Shown: piece after piece, positions 9,341 through 17,517 of the stretch
Layout of the letters: each line of letters begins with the position of its first letter
How positions within the stretch are numbered: position 1 is the stretch's first letter
NCBI GenBank assembly: GCA_020061705.1
Contig: JAGUXT010000052.1
Span: forward strand, 1-48,180
Direction of reading: 5' to 3'
Source of the DNA: Halothiobacillus sp.
GTDB taxonomy: Bacteria; Pseudomonadota; Gammaproteobacteria; Halothiobacillales; Halothiobacillaceae
Length of the DNA: 48,180 bases
Made by a program: the position numbers and the translations under genes
Notes under the pieces: generated by a model
The model's input: the letters and a program-made list of their open reading frames with translations, nothing else
Databases searched by the model: none
Told to the model about the DNA's origin: nothing

Positions 9341-10390
9341 TTATAAAGCGAGGGCGCAGGGCTGCATGGTTTGGTGGATATGCAAGCCGAGAGTCTGTGC
9401 CTTCGCAGGCGGGGTGCGCGCGCGCAGTAGGGCTTGCGCTTCGGGTGCGAGCGCACGCAGGATGGATTCAAAGGGCAGGTTGACACCGGTCGCACAAGCC
9501 ACCGGTGAGCCGCCGGATGGACGTGCGTTGATTTCCAGTACGCGTATGCCACGTTCACCCATGCGGAATTGAATATTGAACAAGCCATTGAGTTTGAATT
9601 GCTGGGTCAAGACATCTGTCATGCGTGCAATATCCGGATGATTGTCAATATATTGAGGTGTGCTCAGTTCATTCGATTTGCGACGTTGAATGGCGTAGAT
9701 CAATTCACCGTATTCTGCCACGCAATCCACGCTCCATTCCTCGCCGGCCAGAAACTCCATCAATATCAAACTTGGTTTGAAATCGGGCTTGCCTTGCATG
9801 GCTCGTGTAAGCTCGTGGATATTCAGCATTTGTTCTTGGCCAGCAAGAATATGTTCAAGTGCATCATGTGACTCATCAATAATGCGGAAGCCAAGGCCGA
9901 ATACCGAAACGGAAGGTTTCAAGCACAGTGTGGAGTGGCGTTGTCTCAGGTCTGCATAAGCAGCTTGAAACTCGGAGAGACTGTTTATTTCAATGGTTTC
10001 AGCGGTGGGTGTGCTGGCTTGGTTCACGGCGGCGCTAAAGGCCGCTTTGTTATCCAAAAGAATTAAAGTGTCGGCATCGGCGCAAAGTAAAACTCGCGTG
10101 CCAATATCAAGAAATTCATTCAGGCGCCGGGCAATATTGATGGCAGCTTTTCCGGGCACGAAAAGCGAAACATGCTGTTCCGCACAAAATTGCAAGCACC
10201 AATCAACATAAGCCTGACCGCTGAGTTCAGGTTCAACAAACCAGTCATCCGCCGCCAACCTCGCCATCGCCGTATTAACGGAATGCGAGGCCAATAGTTG
10301 CAGATTATTGTCTATATCGCCCTGCCGGATTAAGTCCAACAGGTTATGCGTTACAGAAAAGCTTTTGTTGAACCAGATTTTAATGGGCAT
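9341..10390 (-). CDS. ATP-grasp family ligase of ter operon
   Basis: About 350 residues from the ATG at 10388-10390; a TTG three codons earlier would abut the terD stop and is an alternative. ATP-grasp features: LCLKPSVSVFGLGFR (phosphate-binding loop region), LILMEFLAGEEWSVDCVAEYG, and the Mg/ATP-binding FRMGERGIRVLEINARPSGGS near the C terminus. The family joins a carboxylate (as acyl phosphate) to an amine or thiol. Its place between terD and the PRTase genes links the TerD sensor half of the operon to the biosynthetic half. Confidence 0.85.
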   Translation of the reverse strand: MPIKIWFNKSFSVTHNLLDLIRQGDIDNNLQLLASHSVNTAMARLAADDWFVEPELSGQAYVDWCLQFCAEQHVSLFVPGKAAINIARRLNEFLDIGTRVLLCADADTLILLDNKAAFSAAVNQASTPTAETIEINSLSEFQAAYADLRQRHSTLCLKPSVSVFGLGFRIIDESHDALEHILAGQEQMLNIHELTRAMQGKPDFKPSLILMEFLAGEEWSVDCVAEYGELIYAIQRRKSNELSTPQYIDNHPDIARMTDVLTQQFKLNGLFNIQFRMGERGIRVLEINARPSGGSPVACATGVNLPFESILRALAPEAQALLRARTPPAKAQTLGLHIHQTMQPCALAL

Positions 10391-10399
10391 GTTGCTCAA

Positions 10400-10978
10400 T
10401 TACAGTTGGGGAATAATCAGCGGAACGAGGTCATCAAAGGTCGCGCCACGGCTGTTTTCACCAATCGCGTGCATTTTCCAGGCTCCATTATGGCGGTAGA
10501 TTTTGGCCATAATCTGCGCTGTATGTGCACCCTGACCACTCAGGTTGTATTTGGCAATTTCCTGATTGCTGGTTTGGTCGACCAGGCGGCAATAAGCGTT
10601 TTCAACCTGCTGGAAGCTTTGCCCGGTAAAGCTGTTCACCGTGAAAACCAGGGCGGTGATGTTTTCAGGCACGCGGCTTAAATCCACACTAATGGTTTCG
10701 TCGTCGCCATCACCTGCGCCGGTGCGGTTGTCGCCTGAGTGCACAATACTGCCGTCTCTGGATTTCAATTGGCGAAACCAAATCACATCGGCAACCTGTT
10801 GCCCGGCAAACATGATGCAAGTCGCATCAAGGTCAATCTCTGCCGTGCCGCCACCAAATCCAAACATGCCCTTGGTTTTTACGCCGTCCCAACCCAAACC
10901 CATGGCGACGCGGGTTAGCGCGGCTCCACCGTCTTTGCTGAGGGAGATTTTCTGGCCTTTTTCTAGATTAATGCTCAT
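10400..10978 (-). CDS. terD: TerD-family calcium-binding stress protein
   Basis: 192 residues, the typical single-domain TerD length. It starts MSINLEKGQKISLSK and shows GLGWD, DLDATCIMF and the acidic HSGDNRTGAGDGDDE loop that binds calcium in TerD structures. All key acidic residues are present. Compared with the second copy at 14769-15347 it has an insertion KTKGMFGFGGGTAE and a divergent C terminus (NSRGATFDDLVPLI instead of the usual GGLAPL...FGV), so it is the TerX/TerZ-like, more divergent paralogue. It acts in the cytoplasm, probably near the membrane with TerC and TerB. The ATP-grasp gene follows directly. Confidence 0.9.
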   Translation of the reverse strand: MSINLEKGQKISLSKDGGAALTRVAMGLGWDGVKTKGMFGFGGGTAEIDLDATCIMFAGQQVADVIWFRQLKSRDGSIVHSGDNRTGAGDGDDETISVDLSRVPENITALVFTVNSFTGQSFQQVENAYCRLVDQTSNQEIAKYNLSGQGAHTAQIMAKIYRHNGAWKMHAIGENSRGATFDDLVPLIIPQL

Positions 10979-11006
10979 GGTTTATCTACCTATGGTTTGG
11001 GAGTAA

Positions 11007-11450
11007 TTAAAGATCAAAATTCTTCGGGTTTAGGCCGAGTTCATGACAAATGGTAGTCACGGCCTGGCGCTCTTGTTCGTCGAAATTGCCATCCGAACTG
11101 CCAATCGCAATACACACGCGTACCAGCAGCTGAGCCTGATCGGGTTTGCTTTTCATTTTGACAATGGCCGCCAATGCTTCGCCGCGTCCGATGCCATGAT
11201 CGAATTCAAACTTGCCGATATATTTCTCAAAAGTCTTGATGACATCATCGGTTTCAAAAACTTTTAGGGTCTCGGACTGCTTGATAAAACCGAGCATTTT
11301 CTGCTTTTCGGCACTGCTTGCACTGCCATCGGCGTACGCAACCAGTGCGCAGCCCGCCACGATGCCTTCCATCATGTCTTTGTTGCGGAATTTGCCAATT
11401 TCAGTTTGCACATTGGTGGTTTGCTGCTTAATCCAGTTCATTACGGACAT
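11007..11450 (-). CDS. terB: Tellurite resistance protein TerB
   Basis: 147 residues with the TerB (all-helical, metal-binding) signature: VAGCALVAYADGSASSAEKQKML, then FDHGIGRGEALAAIVKM and CIAIGSSDGNFDEQERQAV. The acidic residues that bind divalent metal in TerB are conserved. In Ter systems TerB links TerD and other complexes to membrane-bound TerC. It lies between the AIM24-type gene and terD with short gaps. Confidence 0.92.
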   Translation of the reverse strand: MSVMNWIKQQTTNVQTEIGKFRNKDMMEGIVAGCALVAYADGSASSAEKQKMLGFIKQSETLKVFETDDVIKTFEKYIGKFEFDHGIGRGEALAAIVKMKSKPDQAQLLVRVCIAIGSSDGNFDEQERQAVTTICHELGLNPKNFDL

Positions 11451-11485
11451 AAAATAACCTCATGGGTAACAGTGGACATTAAAGA

Positions 11486-12178
11486 TCAGTTTGTTTTGGA
11501 AGCTGCCCAGCGAAGGAAGTTTGTTCGGTTACGCGAGCAAACCAGGACATTTCCATGCCCCGAGAATCGCAAAATAATACCCTCGCCTGATGTCGCTGCG
11601 TTGACAACACCACCCAGAAAACCGGTATTTGAAGTGCTCATGCCTAGTGAGTAACGCAAATTTGCGTCCCAGGCCACGACATGCCCATTATCAATCATGG
11701 TTTCCTTGCCTTCGTTTATCTCCAGGGTAAAGATGGAGCCAAAGCCGGAAACCACCAGTTGACCCTGGCCGCTGGAGGTCATGACCACAAAGCCACCGCT
11801 GCTGGCAAATAACGCATTGCCGATGCTTTGCATTTTGACCTTCATCTCGACACCGGAGGTGGCGGCAACAAACGCACCGTCTGCAAGAATGTATTGCGCC
11901 TTGCCAATGTCCAAAATTTCAATCGCACCGGGCAGGGTGGGCGCGAGCAGGCAGTCACCATTCCCGCGCACGGCTTCTATGTGCTGCTGAAAGAAATTTT
12001 CACCGTTGGTGAACTTGCGCAGTAAGGCGCTGCCCAGCCCGCCAGTCATGCGCCCTTTAAGTTCAAGAGCTGATTCCATCATCACCATGGCATCGGATTC
12101 GCAATAAATCCGGTCGCCCTTTTGCATGGCAACATGCAGGAAAGGATCGTCATCGCCGAGGATACTGAACGTGGTCAC
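11486..12178 (-). CDS. AIM24 / TIGR00266-family protein
   Basis: 230 residues, all beta, glycine-rich: the AIM24 (TIGR00266) family of trimeric double-beta-barrel proteins related to the TerD-type jelly rolls in ter operons. Recognisable segments are FLHVAMQKGDRIYCESDAMV, GGLGSALLRKFTNGENFF and SGEGIILRFSGHGNVLV. No signal peptide or membrane segment is present. The start overlaps the stop of terA by 4 bp (ATGA). Molecular function is not known; co-occurrence with TerA/TerD suggests a scaffold in the same complex. Confidence 0.85.
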   Translation of the reverse strand: MTTFSILGDDDPFLHVAMQKGDRIYCESDAMVMMESALELKGRMTGGLGSALLRKFTNGENFFQQHIEAVRGNGDCLLAPTLPGAIEILDIGKAQYILADGAFVAATSGVEMKVKMQSIGNALFASSGGFVVMTSSGQGQLVVSGFGSIFTLEINEGKETMIDNGHVVAWDANLRYSLGMSTSNTGFLGGVVNAATSGEGIILRFSGHGNVLVCSRNRTNFLRWAASKTN

Positions 12179-13311
12179 GTCTCTTTACTCCCGGCACGCC
12201 AGCGCAGACCGAAGCCATAGGCATGATCGAGCATTTCTTCATCACCATGAAAGGTTACATGCTTGGTAATGCGCACCGCCCCGCCAATATTGTCGATTGA
12301 GGCGACGGCACAGACGCGGTGATAACGGGAGTACTCATCCAGTTCGACCACAATATCGTCTTGTCCTGGCGCCCGAATGGTGATTTGCGCGTCGGTGGAT
12401 GCCCAGTTGGGCGCACCGTCGTAAATGGAGGCGAAAATCATGATGCGCCGAATCGAAGGCCAGTGTTGCCCGTTGATGCGTATGGTTTCGCCTTCGCTGA
12501 TTTGTCCACTGCGGTCGTCGCCCATGAGTTCAATCCAGGGGGCGTAGAAATAATCGCCAAAGTTTTTGCCCAAGGCTTGTACCGCGCCCGGTCGCCCGCC
12601 GGCTAATTCGAATAAACAACCAAGATCCAGATCCATCGCCGACATGGAGCCGGTTTGGTTCCAGTTTAAGTTCACGGTGATTTCGCCAAAGTTTTCGCTT
12701 TTCTTTTCCAGGCTCACCGACTGGTTTTTCTTCAGGGTGACTTTGTTCAGGCTGACCGGGGGCGCAGCAGGAGCGGGCACTGCTGTCTGGGGGGCGCTCA
12801 CTTCGCCGCCAAAGTGTTTGACCAGGGCTTCAAGCCCGCCATTGAAACCTTGTGCCGTCGCCCAAAAACGCCATGCGCCGTCCTTGCGATAAAACTCGCC
12901 GAGCATGACGGCTTTTTCGGTTGAAAAATCACCGCCCGTGAAGCTGAAACGACTGGTTTCATTCTCGCCGTCAAGAATTCGCACATAACCTGCGCTGACA
13001 TTACCCATCGTACCTACGCCGTCGACCGAGGCGGTCAATACAAGACGCTCAATGCCGGGCGGCAACATGAAATTGCGAATGACAAAACCAGCCTGATCGC
13101 CTGCAGGGGGGCGCAACTCGATCCCGCCACAAGGTGAATGGGGTTGGTTGAAGAAAATCATGTAACGCTCATCAGACAGTTTGCCCTGCGCATCCAGTCC
13201 AAACAGCGCGATGTCAGTCGCCAGTCCTTCAATATGAATTCCTATATCCCAAGTCGCCGTGTTGGGAGTGATGTCGCGCACGGCGGCGCGTTGCCCGCGT
13301 TGGATCTGCAT
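12175..13311 (-). CDS. terA: TerA-like protein with two TerD-type domains
   Basis: 378 residues, close to classical TerA. Residues about 1-175 form a degenerate TerD domain (GLDAQGKLSDERYMIFFNQPHSPCGGIEL) that has lost the calcium-loop GDNRTG. It ends in the conserved FNGGLEALVKHFGGEV and is followed by an Ala/Pro linker (PQTAVPAPAAPP). The second domain (about 195-378) has NLNWNQ, DLDLGCLFEL and MGDDRSGQISEGETI. The N-terminal domain is clearly related to that of the vWA protein at 13361-14749, so a domain duplication links the two genes. Probably a cytoplasmic component of the Ter complex. Confidence 0.85.
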   Translation of the reverse strand: MQIQRGQRAAVRDITPNTATWDIGIHIEGLATDIALFGLDAQGKLSDERYMIFFNQPHSPCGGIELRPPAGDQAGFVIRNFMLPPGIERLVLTASVDGVGTMGNVSAGYVRILDGENETSRFSFTGGDFSTEKAVMLGEFYRKDGAWRFWATAQGFNGGLEALVKHFGGEVSAPQTAVPAPAAPPVSLNKVTLKKNQSVSLEKKSENFGEITVNLNWNQTGSMSAMDLDLGCLFELAGGRPGAVQALGKNFGDYFYAPWIELMGDDRSGQISEGETIRINGQHWPSIRRIMIFASIYDGAPNWASTDAQITIRAPGQDDIVVELDEYSRYHRVCAVASIDNIGGAVRITKHVTFHGDEEMLDHAYGFGLRWRAGSKET

Positions 13312-13360
13312 GCCGAAGGACTCGTGTGTTAAATGATTGATTAAGTGATTTCTGTAGATT

Positions 13361-14749
13361 TTATTCGAGCAATCCTAGCTTGCGAGCTTTGGGAATCCAC
13401 TCCTTATATTCACCAAGCAGCAAGTCATACAGCCCCTCGTCGCTTTCTTGATCGGGCATTTCAACGGAAAAAAAGTTGGCATTGTCGATATAGCGGTTTT
13501 GCATGGTGTCGAGTTTTTCCAGAAAGGAAAAATCCGTGCTGGTGAGTTGTTGCCAAAATCCCTTTTTAGTGGATTTATTCGATTTACCTATGCCCATAAA
13601 TTGCCAGAAAATTGGCTCGTAACTGGCTTCGATGATTTGACGCTCGGCTTCGCGTTCGTTCGAGGTTTGCCCATCGGTCAGAAACATCACGTACACCGGC
13701 AGGCGATCTTTTTGCGGTTGTTTCTGCGTCGCAGAGCTTGTGGGGTAGTAATGACGACGGATCAGGCTCATCGCTTGGGCGTAGTCGGTGCCGCCTTCCA
13801 GCGGGTATTGCTGGGTGATGCGCTGAATATAGGCCTGAGAGTTGGCAAGTTGCATGGGGGGTGGCTGATGTGCATTTTCACCAAACAGGAAAACGTCCAG
13901 CTCACCGTCATCATCAAAACGTGCCGCCAGTGCAAGTATGCGTTCAGCGAAGCGAGAGATTTTGCCGCTGGAGTAAAGCTTGTGCATCGAGCCGGAAATA
14001 TCGAGGCAGAGCGCGACGCGGGCGCGGTGTTGACCCAGGCCGACTTTATCGAGCGATACACCCACTTTCTTAACTAGGCTGACAAGGTGCGGAGCCTCTT
14101 TTTCAACACGTTTTTCCAGCGAAATTCGCGCTGCATTGGCAGCCGTTTGCGCCGGAGTGGCGGGGGTTGGCATTTGGGTTGACGCCGGAGCAATCGGAGT
14201 GGCCGCAGTTTTTTCCTCAGCCACTTCGCCGCCAAAGTGTTTGACCAGAGCCGCGAGACCACCATTGAAGCCTTGGCCGGTGGCGGAAATACGCCATGTG
14301 CCATCCTTGCGGTAGATCTCCAGCAGCATGGCGGCGCGTTCCTGGTCAAAGTCCTGACCGGTGAGGCTGAATGCGGCGACTTCGCTGTTGTTATTGGCGG
14401 CGCTGTTGGAGTGCAAAACAACCTGTCCGCGCTGGAGTTGGCGCAAAGTTCCCGCACCGTCCAGTGCAGCGGTAAAGACCAGTCGATCAATGCTTGGTGG
14501 CAACTGATCCAGAATAAGGTCAAACCCGACCGAAGCACCTCCGGCGGGGTTTGAGAGCACCACGCCCGCGCAGGGGCTGGCGGTTTGGTTATAGAAGATC
14601 ATGTAGCGCTCGTCGGCCAGATGGCCTTGAGCATCCAGTCCAAAGCAGGCGACATCGGCCTGCACACCCTGGAGTGCAACCTCGACACGCAGGCTGTGCG
14701 CCGGGGTGAGTGCGCTGAGAGCAAGCCGTTGGCCGCGGTTGAGCTGCAT
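13361..14749 (-). CDS. TerF-like protein: TerD domain fused to vWA domain
   Basis: The start is the ATG at 14747-14749 (MQLNRGQRLALSAL), matching the start of the neighbouring TerA N-terminal domain; the longer frame to 14875 runs into the upstream terD gene. About 462 residues. Residues about 1-175 are a TerD-like domain ending GFNGGLAALVKHFGGEV. Next come a Thr/Pro/Ala linker and a vWA domain with an intact MIDAS (CLDISGSMHKL, then GGTDYAQAM and FLTDGQTSN). The vWA domain implies metal-dependent protein binding. This layout is that of TerF of plasmid ter loci. Genes terA and terD flank it. Confidence 0.85.
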   Translation of the reverse strand: MQLNRGQRLALSALTPAHSLRVEVALQGVQADVACFGLDAQGHLADERYMIFYNQTASPCAGVVLSNPAGGASVGFDLILDQLPPSIDRLVFTAALDGAGTLRQLQRGQVVLHSNSAANNNSEVAAFSLTGQDFDQERAAMLLEIYRKDGTWRISATGQGFNGGLAALVKHFGGEVAEEKTAATPIAPASTQMPTPATPAQTAANAARISLEKRVEKEAPHLVSLVKKVGVSLDKVGLGQHRARVALCLDISGSMHKLYSSGKISRFAERILALAARFDDDGELDVFLFGENAHQPPPMQLANSQAYIQRITQQYPLEGGTDYAQAMSLIRRHYYPTSSATQKQPQKDRLPVYVMFLTDGQTSNEREAERQIIEASYEPIFWQFMGIGKSNKSTKKGFWQQLTSTDFSFLEKLDTMQNRYIDNANFFSVEMPDQESDEGLYDLLLGEYKEWIPKARKLGLLE

Positions 14750-14768
14750 GATCGTGTCCTCGTACTGA

Positions 14769-15347
14769 TTAGCCGACTGATACACCAAAGTGAGTTGCCA
14801 GCGGTGCCAGTCCACCGGCAAAGCCTTGACCAACGGCCTTGAATTTCCACTCGCCTGAGTGGCGATAGAGTTCACCGAAAATCATGGCAGATTCGGTCGA
14901 GCCATCTTCCGACAGGTCGAAGCGGGCAATTTCCTTGTCGTCGGCAGCATTAATGCAGCGGATGTAGGCTTTGCTCACCATGCCGAAGTTTTGCTTGCGC
15001 GCAGCGGCATCGTGAATGGTGACAGCGAATGCCACTTTGTCGATTTCAGCCGGTACTTTGGCCAGTTCGACGCTGATGACTTCGTCGTCGCCGTCGCCTT
15101 CGCCGGTGCGGTTGTCGCCCATGTGGTTAATTGAGCCGCAGCTTGAGGTTTTGTTGTTGTAGAAAATAAAGCCACTGTCGCTAACCACTTTGCCGTCGGC
15201 CTTGAGCATAAAGCCGCTGGCATCAAGATCGAACTCTGCACCGTCGGTGGCACGTGTATCCCATCCCAAGCCCAGTTTGACTGTGGCCAGGCCGGGGGCT
15301 TCTTTACTCAGGTTGACGTTGCCGCCTTTGCTCAAACTAATCGCCAT
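14769..15347 (-). CDS. terD: TerD/TerE calcium-binding stress protein
   Basis: 192 residues with every TerD hallmark: [45 protein letters not shown] (calcium loop) and the C-terminal [17 protein letters not shown]. The best-conserved TerD in the window, so likely the ancestral copy. A good Shine-Dalgarno (AGGAGA) lies seven bases before the ATG. It is the second gene of the operon after the terC-like gene, 138 bp downstream of it. Confidence 0.92.
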   Translation of the reverse strand: MAISLSKGGNVNLSKEAPGLATVKLGLGWDTRATDGAEFDLDASGFMLKADGKVVSDSGFIFYNNKTSSCGSINHMGDNRTGEGDGDDEVISVELAKVPAEIDKVAFAVTIHDAAARKQNFGMVSKAYIRCINAADDKEIARFDLSEDGSTESAMIFGELYRHSGEWKFKAVGQGFAGGLAPLATHFGVSVG

Positions 15348-15445
15348 GGAAATCTCCTCGTGAGTGCTGGGAAAGTTGACCCAATGAAGGGCCAGGGGAA
15401 GGTTTTGGGTTTGATCGTCAAATTACAAGGGTAAAACGCTTGTTG

Positions 15446-15464
15446 GTGACTCTGTTGGAGTCAC
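15446..15464. other. Perfect hairpin between terC-like gene and terD
   Basis: GTGACTC/GAGTCAC, a 7-bp perfect stem with a 5-nt loop, sits in the 138-bp gap between the first two ter genes. No T-run follows, so it is more likely an RNA processing or stability element, or an operator, than a terminator. Confidence 0.4.
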
Positions 15465-15485
15465 TGTTGGAATGTAGCGCTTTGT

Positions 15486-16532
15486 TCAGGATTTGGCATC
15501 TGCGTTCAAACGCCGATGCTTGACCGAGGACATGAATGCCACGCCAATAAAGGCGATACCAATCAAGCCGGTAACCACTTCCGGGATATGGAATTTGACC
15601 GAGGCGATCATGATGAGCGCCAGAGCGCCAATAGCATAATGCGCGCCGTGTTCGAGGTAGATGTATTCGCTGAGTGTGCCTTTTTCCACGAGGTAAATGG
15701 TCATTGAGCGCACAAACCACGCGCCGACACCCAGGCCAATCATGATGATGATGATGTCTTTGGTAATCGCAAACGCACCAATCACGCCATCAAACGAGAA
15801 CGAGGCATCGAGAACCTCAAGGTACAAAAATGCGCCAATGCTGCCGCGTTTGACGATTTTCCCGATGACGGGGTCTTCTTCCTCTTCCTTCTCCAGAAAG
15901 CTGGAAATAAAGTCCACCAAAAGATAGGTGAGAATGCCCCAAACACCCGCAATCATTACGGCAAACTTGTGGCTGCCCTCAACAAAGCCGACAGCGGTGA
16001 CCAAGGTAAGAAGCGCGATAAGGACAGATACGGCGTTCACGCGTCCGAGTAAACCGGCCTTTTCCTCAATCCAGTGCAGCCAGTGGATGTCCTTGTCTTC
16101 ATCAAGGAAGTAATTGAGAAACACCAGCATCAGGAACATGCCGCCAAAAGCCGATATTTCTGCGTGATGTTCAAGCACCCGGCTTGAGTATTCTTCGGGG
16201 CGTTCAATCGCCATCGTCCACACATCCATCAAACCGATGTCGGCGGTTACTCCCACAATTAACAGCGGGAAGAGCAGACGCATACCAAAGACCGCGACCA
16301 GCATACCTACTGTCAAAAACATGACTTGCCAGAAGCGATCCCAGGTTTTCAGGATGGAGGCATTAACCACCGCATTATCAAAGGATAATGACACTTCCAT
16401 CACGATCAGGATGCTGGTGATCGCAATGGCAGTCAGTGCGCCTGCCCAGCCATTGGTGCTAAACCCCCACCAGGCGGCGAGGGCAAGCCCTAGCGCGGTG
16501 ATTACAAAAGAGACTCCAAAATGCTTCAACAT
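15486..16532 (-). CDS. TerC-type integral membrane protein (DUF475)
   Basis: 348 residues, polytopic with about eight to nine membrane segments. It is the DUF475 branch of the TerC superfamily. Diagnostic features are MEVSLSFDNAVVNASIL and LDASFSFDGVIGAFAIT: two conserved S(F)D(N/G) motifs inside membrane helices that are thought to bind metal. A charged loop KEEEEEDP separates the halves. It is the first gene of the leftward ter operon and presumably anchors the Ter complex to the membrane. The operon promoter must lie between 16533 and about 16777, a stretch largely filled by an inverted-repeat element. Confidence 0.88.
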   Translation of the reverse strand: MLKHFGVSFVITALGLALAAWWGFSTNGWAGALTAIAITSILIVMEVSLSFDNAVVNASILKTWDRFWQVMFLTVGMLVAVFGMRLLFPLLIVGVTADIGLMDVWTMAIERPEEYSSRVLEHHAEISAFGGMFLMLVFLNYFLDEDKDIHWLHWIEEKAGLLGRVNAVSVLIALLTLVTAVGFVEGSHKFAVMIAGVWGILTYLLVDFISSFLEKEEEEDPVIGKIVKRGSIGAFLYLEVLDASFSFDGVIGAFAITKDIIIIMIGLGVGAWFVRSMTIYLVEKGTLSEYIYLEHGAHYAIGALALIMIASVKFHIPEVVTGLIGIAFIGVAFMSSVKHRRLNADAKS

Positions 16533-16626
16533 GCCAAAAAACCTAACGTTAAAAAATGATGATAAAGCCTATCACGAGATGCGTTGGCGAACTCAAGATC
16601 GGCCTTTTTCCAAGAGTGCCTTTGAA

Positions 16627-16766
16627 GGGCGCTTCTATAAATCCACTGAAGCCGCGCTTGCTGCGTCAAAGCACGGCTCAAAATGCTCACACAGCCATCC
16701 ATGCTGCGCTTTTTCGCCGTGTTTTGCCTTGCCATCATCGGCTTGATTGAATTTATAGAAATGCCC
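16627..16766. repeat. 140-bp imperfect palindromic (MITE-like) element upstream of the ter operon
   Basis: The 27 bases at 16627-16653 match the reverse complement of 16740-16766 at about 22 positions. The next 27 bases inward also pair, more weakly. The whole unit can fold into one long hairpin and has no coding frame of its own. It occupies most of the gap between the terC-like gene and the DUF2062 gene. Confidence 0.6.
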
Positions 16767-16777
16767 TGAACAGGTTC

Positions 16778-17299
16778 TTAAGGGGCGGGGGGACGCTGGC
16801 CGCGTTTTTTGAGATACAGCGCCACATAGATGCGCCAAAACGCCTGAATACCCCAATAGCCCAGAATGGCGGTGATAACTGAAAGCATAAAATGCCCGAC
16901 GATCAAGGGGAGCCCGATGGATGATAGGTTGTCCCAAATCCAGCGCCATTCAAAGCTTTCGGGCAGAGGTTTGAATTCGCCCGGCACAATGAGGCTACCC
17001 AGCCAGTAGGCTGAAAGCTCGATGGGTACCATGGTAAGCGGATTGGTGATGAAGACCATTAAGACTGCAATCGGCAGGTTGGCGCGCAACCAGATCGCTA
17101 AAATCGCGGCGAATGGGCTTTGGAAGGGAATGGGCAGGAAGGCAGCAAACAAGCCCGCACTGAATGCCCGCGCAACTGAGTGACGATTGAAATGCCAAAG
17201 GTTCGGGTCGTGCAGAATATGTGCGAAGCGTTGGAAGAGTTTATGCTCGCGCAGGGTGTCGGGGTGCGGTGCCATGCGGCGAAACAGTTTTTTGGGCAT
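16778..17299 (-). CDS. DUF2062 membrane protein
   Basis: 173 residues with the DUF2062 layout. A basic N terminus (MPKKLFRRMAPHP) is followed by LFAAFLPIPFQSPFAAILAIWLRANLP and NPLTMVPIELSAYWLGSLI, and a final membrane helix near 135-157. Two to three transmembrane segments. The family is widespread in proteobacteria and its function is unknown. It is transcribed toward the ter operon and ends about 12 bp from the palindromic element. Confidence 0.82.
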   Translation of the reverse strand: MPKKLFRRMAPHPDTLREHKLFQRFAHILHDPNLWHFNRHSVARAFSAGLFAAFLPIPFQSPFAAILAIWLRANLPIAVLMVFITNPLTMVPIELSAYWLGSLIVPGEFKPLPESFEWRWIWDNLSSIGLPLIVGHFMLSVITAILGYWGIQAFWRIYVALYLKKRGQRPPAP

Positions 17300-17319
17300 A
17301 TCGGGGTCTCAGTGAATCT

Positions 17320-17484
17320 AGCAGCCTGTCGGACTTGAGCGGCTGAAGCGAAAAAGTCGCCGACCGAGGACAGATTTTGACGATTTTTTTTGGCAATAGC
17401 AGGGACTATTGGCTAAAAGATCGGTGAAATATGGACCGGTCAGCGGCTTTTGCAGCCAGAACGTCTCAAGTCCGACAGGCTGCT
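17320..17484. mobile_element. 165-bp MITE-like element with 20-bp perfect terminal inverted repeats
   Basis: The 20 bases at 17320-17339 are the exact reverse complement of 17465-17484. Pairing continues imperfectly inward for about 30 more bases. No transposase frame is present, so this is a non-autonomous element between the DUF2062 gene and uvrB. I see no unambiguous target-site duplication. Confidence 0.75.
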
Positions 17485-17517
17485 TGCGTTTATACGCGGG
17501 CATTATGAACGCTGCAA

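Noticed and set aside
12319-12606. Plus-strand frames inside the ter operon and elsewhere
   Set aside because: They lie fully within well-supported genes on the other strand and lack ribosome sites and homology.
255-16781. Shared 12-mer TTAAGAACCTGT near 255 and inverted at 16770
   Set aside because: Too short to define a repeat family from this window alone, and the flanks do not match.
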